Shown one piece after another: positions 18,190 through 26,918 of a stretch of 64,000 bases of DNA (position 1 is its first letter; every line of letters begins with the position of its first letter). Position numbers and translations under genes: made by a program. Source of the DNA: an uncultured Faecalibacterium sp. GTDB lineage: Bacteria; Bacillota; Clostridia; Oscillospirales; Ruminococcaceae. The notes beneath the pieces are model-generated. The model was not told the origin of the DNA. It saw nothing but the letters and a program-made list of their open reading frames with translations, and made no database searches. The stretch is taken from the NCBI GenBank assembly GCA_934561115.1, contig CAKTFS010000007.1:1-64000 (forward strand), in the 5' to 3' direction.

Positions 18190-19503
18190 TTACTGCTCTG
18201 TACGGGCTGCGCGGGCAGAGGCCAGATCAATGGTCTTGCGGGCAAGCTCTGCTTCCTGCTCGGCGCGGGCGGCCTCCCGCTGGGCACGCATCTGCTCCCG
18301 CTGCTGCGCCACCCGCTCGCCGTTGCGGCCGATGTTCACCATTACGCCCATCTCTGCCAGCAGTAAGATCAGGCTGGTGCCGCCGGAGGAGAAGAAGGGC
18401 AAGCTGATGCCGGTGTTGGGCAGGGTGTTGGTGACCACGGCGATGTTGCAGAACACCTGCCACGCGATCTGTGCCATGATGCCGATGCCCACCATGGTGC
18501 AGTACAGGTTCTCGGCCTTATAGGCGATGAGCAGTCCCTGCACGATGAACAGCACGAACAGCACGATGATGAGCACCGCGCCGATGAAGCCCAGCTCCTC
18601 GCACACCACGCTGAAGATAAAGTCGTTGGTGCTTTCCGGCAGCCAGAGCTGCTTTTCCACGCTGTTGCCCAGCCCCAGCCCCTTCAGCCCGCCGGAACCG
18701 ATGGCATAAAGGCTCTGCACGGTCTGGTCGGTCATCTTGCTCAGATCCTGCGTCCAGCCGTCCAGACGTTTTTGCAGGTAAGGGATGGAGTCCACATGGG
18801 AGAGCAGGGTCTCCAGCAGGGCACCCGCCGTGATGGCGCCCGCCCATGTCAGCACACCGCCGCTGCCGGACAGCAGCAGGATGGTGCCCACCACTGCTAC
18901 CGTCAGCACGATGCCGGACATGTGCGGCTCCAGCGCCAGCAGAAGGACCACCGGCACAAGGGGCAGCACCGGCACCACCAGCTGCTTCCACACCCGCACC
19001 CGCAGCCACTCCTGTGGGGTAAGCAGGATGCGGCGCTCCGGGTCCAGCCGCTCCACCTGCGGCGCTTTGGCTGCAAGGTGAGAGCTGAACAGGATCATCT
19101 CAAACTTTGCCACCTCCGAGGACTGCAGCGTAAACCCGCCGAAGCGGATCCAGCGGCGGCAGCCGTTCAGGGGTGCCATGGTCAGGGTGACGGCCAGCAT
19201 AGCCAGCACAATGATGTACCCCGGCACCACCATCTTGCGCAGAAAACGGTGGTCCATATAGCTCATCAGGAACATACAGCCCAGTCCGATCATCATGCAC
19301 AGCGCCTGCTGCTTGATGTAGTGGAAGCTGTCGCCCATGCGCAGGTAGCCGGTGGTGTAGCTGGCGCTGAACAGCATCACCAGCCCAAAGATCATAATAA
19401 CAGCCAGCGTTGCCAGCCAGTCGATCAGCAGCCGGGACCACGGGCCCGGGTCTCGCTGGAACACCGGCACCGGCCCTCTGTGTTTTTTGCGGATAGTCGC
19501 CAT
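18190..19503 (-). CDS. ftsW: SEDS peptidoglycan glycosyltransferase FtsW
   Basis: A 437-residue SEDS-family integral membrane protein with about ten membrane segments. It has the early MLFSASYTTGY segment, NGCRRWIRFGGFTLQSSEVAKF, and the C-terminal ISLPFFSSGGTSLILLLAEMG, all FtsW/RodA/SpoVE hallmarks. It polymerises lipid II at the septum together with the class B PBP encoded upstream. The C-terminal tail is a charged Gln/Arg/Glu-rich helix. The start at 19503 follows GGGAG; the open frame upstream to 19566 overlaps the preceding gene. SpoVE or RodA are alternatives; the dcw position favours FtsW. Confidence 0.9.
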   Translation of the reverse strand: MATIRKKHRGPVPVFQRDPGPWSRLLIDWLATLAVIMIFGLVMLFSASYTTGYLRMGDSFHYIKQQALCMMIGLGCMFLMSYMDHRFLRKMVVPGYIIVLAMLAVTLTMAPLNGCRRWIRFGGFTLQSSEVAKFEMILFSSHLAAKAPQVERLDPERRILLTPQEWLRVRVWKQLVVPVLPLVPVVLLLALEPHMSGIVLTVAVVGTILLLSGSGGVLTWAGAITAGALLETLLSHVDSIPYLQKRLDGWTQDLSKMTDQTVQSLYAIGSGGLKGLGLGNSVEKQLWLPESTNDFIFSVVCEELGFIGAVLIIVLFVLFIVQGLLIAYKAENLYCTMVGIGIMAQIAWQVFCNIAVVTNTLPNTGISLPFFSSGGTSLILLLAEMGVMVNIGRNGERVAQQREQMRAQREAARAEQEAELARKTIDLASARAARTEQ

Positions 19504-19531
19504 CTGCGCTCCCTTCCCTCTCTGTGCCCGG

Positions 19532-20527
19532 TCAGCACCAGCGCAGCAGCGCCAGCGCCAGCACATAGCCGACAGCGCTCAGCGCAAAGCTGCACAGAAA
19601 CACCGTCTCCGGGCTCATTTTATGCTTTTTTACCCAGCAGCGCAAGGGCCTGCCGGTGCGCTTTGCACACAGCAGCTGCGCTGCCAAAAGGCCGCCCGCC
19701 GCCCAGAAGGGCAGCGCCAGCGGCACGGTCAGGCTGGTCATATCCAGACTGAGCGGGATACAGCCGATGGCACCCGCCGCCAGCAGGCTGCCGCAGCAGC
19801 CCGCCCCCAGCTTTGCCGGGGGAAACGCCCACAGCCCCAGCGCCACCAGTGCCCCGGCCAGCGCCCCGGGCAGCACCGCCAGCCCGGACACGCCCAGACC
19901 GGCTTCCACCATCATCAGCGCCAGCATGGCCGCAAAGGCCGCGCCGCACACCGTGCCCTCGTCCCGCTCGGCTACGCGGGCACACTCGGCCAGTGTTACC
20001 ATGAGCACCGCCCACAAAAAAGGCACGGCGCTGCCCAGCAGCACATACCCTGCCCCGGGCACGCCAAGCCCCCGGGGCAGACAGCCCGCTGCCCGCAGCA
20101 GCAAAAGGACGAACGCCGCCGCCAGTGCTTCCAGCAAAAGCCGCACGTCCCGCCGCAGCCCCAGCGCCGCCGGGCTGCGCATCCGGGCAAGGTCCTCTGC
20201 AAGACCCACTGCCCCAAAGGCAAGGCTGCCCGCCAAGGCTGTGAGCAGCCGCGTCATCAGCCGGCCCTCGCTGCCCAGCAGCTCCGGCTGGCCTACGCAG
20301 GCGGCAAGCCAGCCCACGCCCACCGCAGCCACCGTGCCTGCCGCCGCACACAGCCCGCCCCACAGCGGGGCGCGCAGGGGTACAGGCCGGGGCTGCTCAG
20401 ACTGTATCGGCTGCTGTTGTTGTTCGCGGCGTTCCAGCACCCGCCGCAGCGGCACAAACAGGCTGCACAGGGCTGCCGTAAGGGCAAAGCCCAGCACCAC
20501 CGCCGCTGCCAAGGCGAAACGCTCCAT
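19532..20527 (-). CDS. MraY-like membrane protein lacking MraY catalytic motifs
   Basis: A 331-residue, very Ala/Leu-rich polytopic protein with about nine or ten membrane segments, in the mraY position between murF and ftsW. It aligns by eye over most of its length with MraY (APLWGG for PTMGG; then four motif regions), but the essential residues are gone: DDxxK is EDLAR (111-115); the NxxDGLDGL region is ECARVAERDEGTV (181-193); FNxxPAxxFMGDxGS is FPPAKLGAGCCGS (235-247), losing the catalytic Asp; and the PxHHHxE loop is PLRCWVKKH (294-302). It is therefore unlikely to make lipid I. A structural or regulatory divisome role, or a different ligand, is possible. Ribosome site GGAGTG; the reading frame is intact with no frameshift. 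Confidence 0.75.
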   Translation of the reverse strand: MERFALAAAVVLGFALTAALCSLFVPLRRVLERREQQQQPIQSEQPRPVPLRAPLWGGLCAAAGTVAAVGVGWLAACVGQPELLGSEGRLMTRLLTALAGSLAFGAVGLAEDLARMRSPAALGLRRDVRLLLEALAAAFVLLLLRAAGCLPRGLGVPGAGYVLLGSAVPFLWAVLMVTLAECARVAERDEGTVCGAAFAAMLALMMVEAGLGVSGLAVLPGALAGALVALGLWAFPPAKLGAGCCGSLLAAGAIGCIPLSLDMTSLTVPLALPFWAAGGLLAAQLLCAKRTGRPLRCWVKKHKMSPETVFLCSFALSAVGYVLALALLRWC

Positions 20528-20555
20528 AGATCAGACACTCCATTTCGCCAAATAG

Positions 20556-21938
20556 TTATACTTCCGCATCTTTATGCTCTTCGTAGAAGATATCCAGCAC
20601 TTTTTCCAGTGCCATGCCGTGGCTGGCCTTTACCAGAACCGCATCACCGGGCTGCACCCGGTTCAGCAGGGCATCGGCGGCCTCGCGGTAGCTGTCCGCG
20701 TGCAGGGTCTTTACTCCCTTTGCGGCGGCCACCACAGCGGTGCGCTTGGCCTGCTCGCCGTAGGTGATCAGGCAGTACAGCCCGCTCTCGGCGGCAAGGC
20801 GTCCCAGCTCCTCGTGTGCCTCGCGGCTCAGCTCGCCCAGCTCCAGCATATCGCCCAGCAGGGCAAAGCGGCGCTTGCAGGGGAAGTCCTTGAACATGGC
20901 CAGTGCGGCCTTCATGCTGTCCGGGTTTGCGTTGTAGCAGTCCTCGATGACGGTCACGCCCTCGCTGTCCACCACCTTCTGGCGGCGTCCGGTCTGCTCA
21001 AAGTTGGAAAGACCACGGATGACCCGCTTGGCGTCGCACCCCAGACGGGTGGCGGCGCAGTAGGCAGCCAGAGCGTTTGCCACATTGTGGCGTCCCATGG
21101 CGGGGATGTTCACCACAAAGGTGCCGTGCTCCTGATCTTCCAGCACAAAGCTCATACCGTCAGCTTCCTGCCGGATGGACAAGGCGCAGACGTCGGCATT
21201 TTCATCGCTCAGGCTGAACCACACCGGGCGCACATGGGCGGGCAGCGCTGCCTTGCGCAGGAAGGGGTCGTCATAGTTCAGCACCAGCGGTGCGCCTTCC
21301 GGCAGGCCGTTGCAGATCTCCAGCTTTGCCTTGCAGATATTCTCCTGACTGCCCAGATTGCCGATATGGGACACACCGATGCAGGTAATGATGCCCACAT
21401 CCGGGCGTGCCGCCCGCACCAGACGGTCGATCTCGCCCGCATGGCTCATGCCCATCTCGATGACCGCATACTCGGTGCTGCTTTCCAGCCGCATCAGGGT
21501 GCGGGGCATCCCCAGCTCGTTGTTCTGGTTGCCCTCGGTCTTGATGGTCTCGCCAAAGCTGCTCAGGGCGGCGTAGGTCATCTGCTTGGTGGTGGTCTTG
21601 CCCACGCTGCCGGTCACGCCCACCATCTTGGGGTGGTACTGGCTGCGGTAGTTTGCGCCCATCACCATCATGGCGTGGTAGCTGTCCGGGCAAAGGATGG
21701 CCTTTTCTTCCGGCACACCGGGCACGGGATGGTTGACCACCACATACTCCGCGCCCTGCTCCAGCGCGCGGGCGGCGAAATCATGGCCGTCGAACCGCTC
21801 GCCGGGGAAGGCCACAAAAATGCAGCCGGGCTTTACCTCACGGCTATCGGTGGTGACCAGTTCCACCTCCGGGTCACTGGTCAGTTTTCCGGCAGGCACC
21901 AGCCCTGCCAGAAGCTTGCTTGCATGGATCTTTTCCAT
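20556..21938 (-). CDS. murF: UDP-MurNAc-tripeptide D-Ala-D-Ala ligase MurF
   Basis: A 460-residue Mur ligase that adds D-Ala-D-Ala to the UDP-MurNAc tripeptide in the cytoplasm. The ATP loop is TGSVGKTTT (109-117), with TTDSREVKPGCIFVAFPGERFDGHDF at the N-terminus and NPDSMKAAL (DCYNANPDS) in the C-terminal domain, all MurF-like. The start at 21938 follows GAGAGGGG; the upstream in-frame ATG lacks a ribosome site. A TATAAT-like -10 (21964-21969) suggests a secondary promoter. It is separated from the upstream PBP gene by a hairpin element. Confidence 0.95.
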   Translation of the reverse strand: MEKIHASKLLAGLVPAGKLTSDPEVELVTTDSREVKPGCIFVAFPGERFDGHDFAARALEQGAEYVVVNHPVPGVPEEKAILCPDSYHAMMVMGANYRSQYHPKMVGVTGSVGKTTTKQMTYAALSSFGETIKTEGNQNNELGMPRTLMRLESSTEYAVIEMGMSHAGEIDRLVRAARPDVGIITCIGVSHIGNLGSQENICKAKLEICNGLPEGAPLVLNYDDPFLRKAALPAHVRPVWFSLSDENADVCALSIRQEADGMSFVLEDQEHGTFVVNIPAMGRHNVANALAAYCAATRLGCDAKRVIRGLSNFEQTGRRQKVVDSEGVTVIEDCYNANPDSMKAALAMFKDFPCKRRFALLGDMLELGELSREAHEELGRLAAESGLYCLITYGEQAKRTAVVAAAKGVKTLHADSYREAADALLNRVQPGDAVLVKASHGMALEKVLDIFYEEHKDAEV

Positions 21939-22009
21939 TGTTCTATCCCCTCTCATTCTATCTATTATAGGAAACCGCCGCACCGTATTTTGTACGGCAG
22001 CCTTTTCGG

Positions 22010-22158
22010 CGTTTGACGATCAGAAATGGCCTCCGCGCTGCTCTGGCCATTCTCAGCGGAAAGATTTTTGAATTGAGCGATTCCGGGCAGACTGCGGTCT
22101 GCCCGGAATCGCATTTTCACGAATGGAGCCGCAGCGGAAAACGCGCTATAAAATCGTT
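22010..22158. repeat. hairpin element between the PBP gene and murF
   Basis: Plus sense: head GACGATCAGAAATGGCCTCCGCG, TTCTCAGCGGAAAGATTTTTGAATT, then a perfect 16-bp stem (22077-22092 and 22097-22112) with loop TGCG, then ATTTTCACGAATGGAGCCG and an end AAAATCGT. The stem sequence differs completely from those at 13.5, 28.8 and 34.2 kb, yet length and loop are identical. It abuts the PBP stop codon. Confidence 0.8.
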
Positions 22159-22159
22159 T

Positions 22160-24637
22160 TTACCCACAGGTCAGGGTGATGATGGTGCCGCGCTGCACGC
22201 TGGCGCCGGGCTCAGAGCTTTGCGCCTGCACCGTGCCGCTGCCTTCCACCACGCAGTTCAGCCCGGCGGCGCTCAGCATCTGGCGGGCAAAGTCCGGGCT
22301 CTTGCCGGTCACATCCGGCACCTCGGTGCGGCTGCCCTCGTAGGTATCTGTATACAGGTAGATGGTGGTGCCGTAGGGCACCTTTGCACCCGCGTGGGGG
22401 TACTGGTAGGTGACCGGGGCAGCAGACTGGCTGCTCTGGCTCTCCTGCAGCTGATGCTTCAGACCCTGAATGTTCAGGCTCACCTGCGCGTTGCTCCACT
22501 CGGTGCCCACAAGGTTCGGCACCGTAACGATGGTGCCGCTGCGGTCCTCACCGTCGGTGGCGATGCCCAGATAGGGGGCTACCTCACTGATGATATTGCC
22601 CGCCACAGGGGCTGCAAGGATAGAGGAATAGTCCGTCTTTGCGTTGTTGGGGTCGTCCAGCATGACGTAGACGAGGATCTCCGGGTCGTTGGCAGGCAGC
22701 ACTGCCACAAAGGAGGCCACCTTTTTATAGTCGCCGTCGGCGCGGCGGTGCATATTCAGCTGCTCGGAGGTACCGGACTTGCCGCCGATGCGGTAGCCGG
22801 ACACATAGGCGTTTTTGCCGCCGCCGGTGCCGTTGCCCACCTCGTACTCCATCATCTGCCGGATGACCTCGCTGGCGCTCTGGCTGATGACCTGACGGCG
22901 CACGTTTGCGCCGATCTCCTGAATGACATTGCCGTTAGAATCTGTGATCTTATCCACCACATGGGGGGTGACCAGATACCCGCCGTTGACGGTGGCGGCA
23001 ATGGCGGTGCACATCTGCAGCGGGGTGATGGCCATGGCCTGACCGAAGGAGGAGGAAGCCAGCTGCACCTCGCCCAGCTGGTCGGCGCGGTAATACTGCA
23101 TAAAGTTGGTCTCGCTGGGCAGGTCTACGCCGGTGCGGGCGGTAAAGCCGAAGGCATCGAAGTAGTTATAGAACTGCTGCGAGCCGACGCGCTGCCCCAG
23201 CTGGATGTAGTAGATGTTGCAGCTCTTGCGCAGTGCCTCGGCCATGTTGATGGTGCCGTGCGCCTTGCGGCCGGCGCAGTGATAGGTCTCCTTGGCAACA
23301 CCGTAAGCGCCGGAGCAGGTAAGGGTGGTGTTCATGGTGGCCACACCGGAGTCGATGCCCATGGCGGAGGTGATGACCTTGAACACAGAGCCCGGGTAGT
23401 ACAGCTCGGTGATGGTCTTGTTCTTCCACAGGATATCCCGGTAGTAGCCGGAATAGTCCGCTTCCTCGTCCAGGATCTTGTTGCCCAGCTCGTCGGTGAT
23501 GTAGTTGCCGTCGGCGTCCTTTTTATAGATGCCGTAAAGCTCCGGCTCTGCATGCACCAGCTCGTTGAGGTAGGCCTCGTTGGCGGTGTAGTTCAGCGGG
23601 TCGTTGGGGTCAAAGTCCGGCTTGGAGGCCATAGCAAGGATGGCACCGGTCTTGACGTTCATCACAATGGCGCAGCCGCGGTTTTCCACCGTGTTGGCTG
23701 CAATGGCCTCGTTCAGGTACCGCTCCGCGATCTCCTGCACGTTCACATCCAGCGACAGCACCAGATTGGAGCCGTCCTTGGCGGCAAAGGTGGTGGCGTT
23801 GGCGTCTGCAATGGCGTTGCCCACCGCGTTGCGCTGGGTGATGGTGCGGCCATCCACACCGGCTAAGGTGGACTGGTAGGATTTTTCCAGTCCGTAGGTG
23901 CCGACGCCGTCCGCATCCGTAAAGCCCAGCACCGCTGCGGCAAAGGCGCCGTAGGGGTAGTTGCGCTGGAAGCTCTTTTCCGAGGACACCGAGATGCGCC
24001 CCTTGCGGGAGGTATCGGTGGCCTTTTTATGCGCCTTGTTGAAGCTGGTGACGTATTTTTCAATGGAAAGCTTCACCGCGTTGTTCACCTTGGTGGCAAG
24101 GGTGACGTAAGCAGAATCCAGCCGGGAAAGCGCATCGTACACGGTCTGGTACTGCTGCTGGTACTCTGCCGAGGAGGTATCCACGCTGTCCAGGCTCTCG
24201 CCGTCCCCGGAGAGCAGACGCAGGGTCAGCTCCCGGCTCACCTCGGCGCACATGGCGGGGTCCAGCGTTTTGGTCACGGTGTCGTCATCGTTGGTCTTGC
24301 TGGTATAAAGGATGCTGCTATAGCTGGGGTCTGCCCAGATGGTCCACACCACGCTGGTGGAAGCAAGGGTGATGCCGGAGGCATCGTAGATCTCGCCGCG
24401 GGTGGCCTTGATGGTGGTATCCAGCAGCTGCTGCTGGGCGGCGTACTGGCGGTACTCGGCCCCGTGGACGATCTGGATATTATACAGGCTGCGGATGACG
24501 ATGGCAGCCGCCACCACCACCGCAAGGATGCCCAGACGGCTGCAAAGCCGCCGCACCCGGCTGTCCAGCCGGTCCCGGCCGGAGGCCGGACGCAGGCGGT
24601 AGCCCCTGCTTTTTTTGTTACGGAAAGGTTCTTGCAT
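22160..24637 (-). CDS. class B penicillin-binding protein with PASTA domains (FtsI/SpoVD-like)
   Basis: An 825-residue transpeptidase. Basic cytoplasmic N-terminus, one membrane helix (about 38-58), a PBP dimerisation/pedestal region, then the transpeptidase domain with S417-V-F-K420 (PGSVFK), RKSCNIYYIQL as the SxN motif and GKSGTSEQL as the KTG-type motif. Two C-terminal PASTA domains follow (TVPNLVGTEWSNAQVSL and EVPDVTGKSPDFARQML), as in PBP2x and SpoVD. It cross-links septal peptidoglycan with FtsW. The dcw position suggests the division enzyme; a SpoVD-type role is an alternative. The start at 24637 follows GGAGAG. A terminator-like hairpin precedes the gene. Confidence 0.92.
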   Translation of the reverse strand: MQEPFRNKKSRGYRLRPASGRDRLDSRVRRLCSRLGILAVVVAAAIVIRSLYNIQIVHGAEYRQYAAQQQLLDTTIKATRGEIYDASGITLASTSVVWTIWADPSYSSILYTSKTNDDDTVTKTLDPAMCAEVSRELTLRLLSGDGESLDSVDTSSAEYQQQYQTVYDALSRLDSAYVTLATKVNNAVKLSIEKYVTSFNKAHKKATDTSRKGRISVSSEKSFQRNYPYGAFAAAVLGFTDADGVGTYGLEKSYQSTLAGVDGRTITQRNAVGNAIADANATTFAAKDGSNLVLSLDVNVQEIAERYLNEAIAANTVENRGCAIVMNVKTGAILAMASKPDFDPNDPLNYTANEAYLNELVHAEPELYGIYKKDADGNYITDELGNKILDEEADYSGYYRDILWKNKTITELYYPGSVFKVITSAMGIDSGVATMNTTLTCSGAYGVAKETYHCAGRKAHGTINMAEALRKSCNIYYIQLGQRVGSQQFYNYFDAFGFTARTGVDLPSETNFMQYYRADQLGEVQLASSSFGQAMAITPLQMCTAIAATVNGGYLVTPHVVDKITDSNGNVIQEIGANVRRQVISQSASEVIRQMMEYEVGNGTGGGKNAYVSGYRIGGKSGTSEQLNMHRRADGDYKKVASFVAVLPANDPEILVYVMLDDPNNAKTDYSSILAAPVAGNIISEVAPYLGIATDGEDRSGTIVTVPNLVGTEWSNAQVSLNIQGLKHQLQESQSSQSAAPVTYQYPHAGAKVPYGTTIYLYTDTYEGSRTEVPDVTGKSPDFARQMLSAAGLNCVVEGSGTVQAQSSEPGASVQRGTIITLTCG

Positions 24638-24716
24638 TGGTTCTCTCCTGCGGGGCGTGCACTGCATTCCGCACGCCCTGCGCTGTTATTTGTTCAGACT
24701 GCGGTGTCCATAAACC

Positions 24717-24748
24717 GAAAAAAGCGTGCGCTGCCGCACGCTTTCTCC
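24717..24748 (-). terminator. intrinsic terminator or attenuator between the ftsL-like and PBP genes
   Basis: AAGCGTGCG (24722-24730) and CGCACGCTT (24735-24743) pair perfectly with a 4-nt loop, and TTTTTT follows on the minus strand. It sits 3' of the ftsL-like gene, inside the cluster, so it may lower expression of the genes beyond it or end a short mraZ-rsmH-ftsL transcript. Confidence 0.75.
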
Positions 24749-24750
24749 GT

Positions 24751-25230
24751 TTATCTCACGGTGCCCAGAATGTTCACCGCGCCGGTGTACAAAAAGTCGG
24801 TCCATTGCCGCACGGTGGATTCCCGGCGCACCAGTGCGCCGCTCTCGCCCAGGCGGATGTAGGTGATCTGGCTGGGGTCTACCTTCATCAGACCCAGCCG
24901 CCCTGCGGTCTCCTCCACGCTGGCAATGTTGGTCTTGCTGTTCAGGGTGCTGTTGTAGTAGGTATACTGGCTCTGCTCGCTGACCAGCTGCGCCTTAGTA
25001 GCTTGGATCTGGTCGTTCAGCTCCACCAGCTGTGCCTCGCTCCACAGCAGGCTGATGGCAAAGCCCACCAGCAGTGCTGCCGCCACCAGATTCATGGCGT
25101 TATGTACGGCGGCCTGCAGCGGGTTCAACCGCCGCTTGCCGCCCTTTGCTACCCGCAGGTTTGCTTTGCGCTGCGGCTGCGGTGCCCTGCGGCGGCGCGC
25201 CGCGTTACGATCGTATGCTGGCTGACCCAT
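24751..25230 (-). CDS. FtsL-like septum protein
   Basis: A 159-residue bitopic protein: a basic cytoplasmic tail of about 50 residues (RRRRAPQPQRKANLRVAKGGKRR), one membrane helix (NLVAAALLVGFAISLLW), then a short coiled coil (EAQLVELNDQIQATKAQLVSE) and an extracellular end with VEETAGRLGLMKVDPSQITYIRL, which matches the usual FtsL/DivIC layout. FtsL proteins diverge strongly, so the call rests on topology and position between rsmH and the PBP gene. The start at 25230 follows GAGGAGAGG. Confidence 0.75.
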   Translation of the reverse strand: MGQPAYDRNAARRRRAPQPQRKANLRVAKGGKRRLNPLQAAVHNAMNLVAAALLVGFAISLLWSEAQLVELNDQIQATKAQLVSEQSQYTYYNSTLNSKTNIASVEETAGRLGLMKVDPSQITYIRLGESGALVRRESTVRQWTDFLYTGAVNILGTVR

Positions 25231-25269
25231 GGTTCCTCTCCTCCTCACGATGCCGGAGCTTCCGGCATC

Positions 25270-26235
25270 TCAACATTTTTCCAGTACACGCAGGTGGGCA
25301 GAACGGCTGCGCCGGTTCTCCTCCAACTCCTGCGTATCAGCTTCAATGGGTTTGCGGGTGATAAGCTTTGCCTTTGCCTTGCCGCCGCATACACACACCG
25401 GAAACTCCGGCGGGCAGGTGCAGGCCGTGGACCAGCGGCGGAACTTGTTCTTGACCAGCCGGTCCTCCAGAGAGTGGAAGGTGATCACGCACAACCGGCC
25501 GCCCGGTGCAAGGTGATCAAAAATGGTATCCAGGCCCTCTTCCAGCGCATCCAGTTCGTGGTTCACTGCAATGCGCAGTGCCTGAAAGGTGCGGCGGGAG
25601 GGGTTCTTGTTTTTGCGGCGCTCTGCCGGGGGCATGGCGCTTGCCACGATATCTGCCAGCTGCAGGGTGGTCAGGATGGGAGCAGTTTCCCGCGATTCCA
25701 CGATCTTTCCTGCGATCTGCCATGCGTAAGGCTCCTCGCCGTAGTCCCGCAGGATGCGGGCCAGCTCCTCGCGGCTTTCGGTGTTCACAAGGTCTGCGGC
25801 GGTCTCGCCCTGCTGGCTCATGCGCATATCCAGCGGTGCGTCTGCCCGGTAGGAAAAGCCCCGGGCGGCATCGTCCAGCTGATGGCTGGAAACGCCAAGA
25901 TCCAGCAGCGCGCCGTTGATCTTTTCAATGCCCAGCTGTTCCAGCGCCTGCCCCGCATAGCGGAAGTTGATCTGCACCACGGTGGCAGGCAGCCCGGCAA
26001 GACGGGAGCGCGCGGTCTGCACCGCGTCCGGGTCCTGATCCAGCGAGATAAGCCTGCCGCCCTTTGCGGCGTCCAGCCGCAAAGCGATCTGGCGGGAATG
26101 TCCCGCGCCGCCGGCGGTGCCGTCCAGATAGGTGCCCGCCGGGTCGATGGCAAGCCCTGTCAGGCACTCGTTCAGCAAAACGGGGATATGCTCAAACGAG
26201 GCCGGGTCAAAGGGCTGCTGTTCTTCAAAGGCCAT
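25270..26235 (-). CDS. rsmH: 16S rRNA (cytosine(1402)-N(4))-methyltransferase RsmH
   Basis: A 321-residue SAM-dependent methyltransferase (MraW) that modifies C1402 in the ribosomal decoding site. It begins HIPVLLNECLTGLAIDPAGTYLDGTAGGAGHS, the SAM-binding start, and has GALLDLGVSSHQLDDAARGFSYRADAPLDMRM and the C-terminal CVITFHSLEDRLVKNKFR. It is the second gene of the dcw cluster as in most bacteria. The ATG at 26235 follows AAGGAGG; the upstream extension would overlap the mraZ stop. Confidence 0.96.
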   Translation of the reverse strand: MAFEEQQPFDPASFEHIPVLLNECLTGLAIDPAGTYLDGTAGGAGHSRQIALRLDAAKGGRLISLDQDPDAVQTARSRLAGLPATVVQINFRYAGQALEQLGIEKINGALLDLGVSSHQLDDAARGFSYRADAPLDMRMSQQGETAADLVNTESREELARILRDYGEEPYAWQIAGKIVESRETAPILTTLQLADIVASAMPPAERRKNKNPSRRTFQALRIAVNHELDALEEGLDTIFDHLAPGGRLCVITFHSLEDRLVKNKFRRWSTACTCPPEFPVCVCGGKAKAKLITRKPIEADTQELEENRRSRSAHLRVLEKC

Positions 26236-26270
26236 TGGCACGGCCTCCTTTCTCGGTTTAGTTTTTTGCA

Positions 26271-26690
26271 TCAGAGGTGCAGCTTGCGCAGCCGCTCGGC
26301 GCGCTGGTCGTTGGTCACGGCGGCGCGGCGGGCGTTCCAGACCTCGGTGGCCCAGATCTCGGCGTGGTTGCGGTTGCCGATGATGGTCACGTCCTTTTCC
26401 AGCCCGGCGTAGGCGCGCAGCTCTGCGGGCAGCAGGATGCGCCCCTGCTTGTCCGGCACCACCTCGCAGGCGGTGCTGAACAGGTCGCCGGAGATGGCCC
26501 AGCTGTCCATCAGCTCATCGCTTTCCAGCTTGTCCGCCAGCCGCTGGACTTCCTCCATGGGCAGTGCGAACAGGCAGCTGTCCACCCATTCCAGCACCAC
26601 AAAGCTCTCGCCCATGGCATCGCGGAATTTTGCGGGGAAGTTCAGCCGCCCCTTGGCATCGATGGTGTAATCATAACGGCCAAAAAACAC
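26271..26690 (-). CDS. mraZ: transcriptional regulator MraZ
   Basis: A 139-residue protein with two tandem SpoVT/AbrB-like swapped-hairpin repeats: the first around GRYDYTIDAKGRLNFPAKFRD, the second around CEVVPDKQGRILLPAELRAYAGL, each with the conserved D-x-K/Q-G-R core. MraZ forms rings and binds direct repeats in its own promoter. It leads the dcw cluster, and a matching operator is present upstream. Confidence 0.95.
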   Translation of the reverse strand: MFFGRYDYTIDAKGRLNFPAKFRDAMGESFVVLEWVDSCLFALPMEEVQRLADKLESDELMDSWAISGDLFSTACEVVPDKQGRILLPAELRAYAGLEKDVTIIGNRNHAEIWATEVWNARRAAVTNDQRAERLRKLHL

Positions 26691-26729
26691 GCGCTGCTCC
26701 CCCTTTCAGGGGCGTTTTCAGGGCGTGCG

Positions 26730-26796
26730 CCCTACTTTTACCCACTTTGCCCCACTGATACATCTTTATTGTAGCAAATCATATCTGTGAATGCAA
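26730..26796 (-). promoter_or_regulatory. mraZ promoter and MraZ box
   Basis: Minus strand: TTGCAT (26791-26796) and TACAAT (26768-26773), 17 bp apart. Downstream lie three direct repeats TGGGG, TGGGT, TAGGG each separated by exactly 5 nt (26730-26754). This is the arrangement known for MraZ operators (TGGGN repeats, 5-nt spacers), so autorepression of the dcw cluster is very likely. The third repeat is degenerate. Confidence 0.85.
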
Positions 26797-26835
26797 GGGT
26801 TTTCGGGCGGCTTTTTGCCGCAAAAATCCACAAAA

Positions 26836-26878
26836 AAAGTCCCTGTGAGCCGTCATTTTTGCTCGCAGGGACTCTGTT
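26836..26878 (-). terminator. terminator of the rsmD/coiled-coil unit
   Basis: AGTCCCTGCGAGC pairs with GCTCACAGGGACT (one wobble), loop about 10 nt, followed on the minus strand by seven Ts. It isolates this unit from the mraZ promoter. Confidence 0.85.
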
Positions 26879-26918
26879 TTCCGCAATCTGTGGAATTTAT
26901 GTGGAAAGTTTAGCGTTA

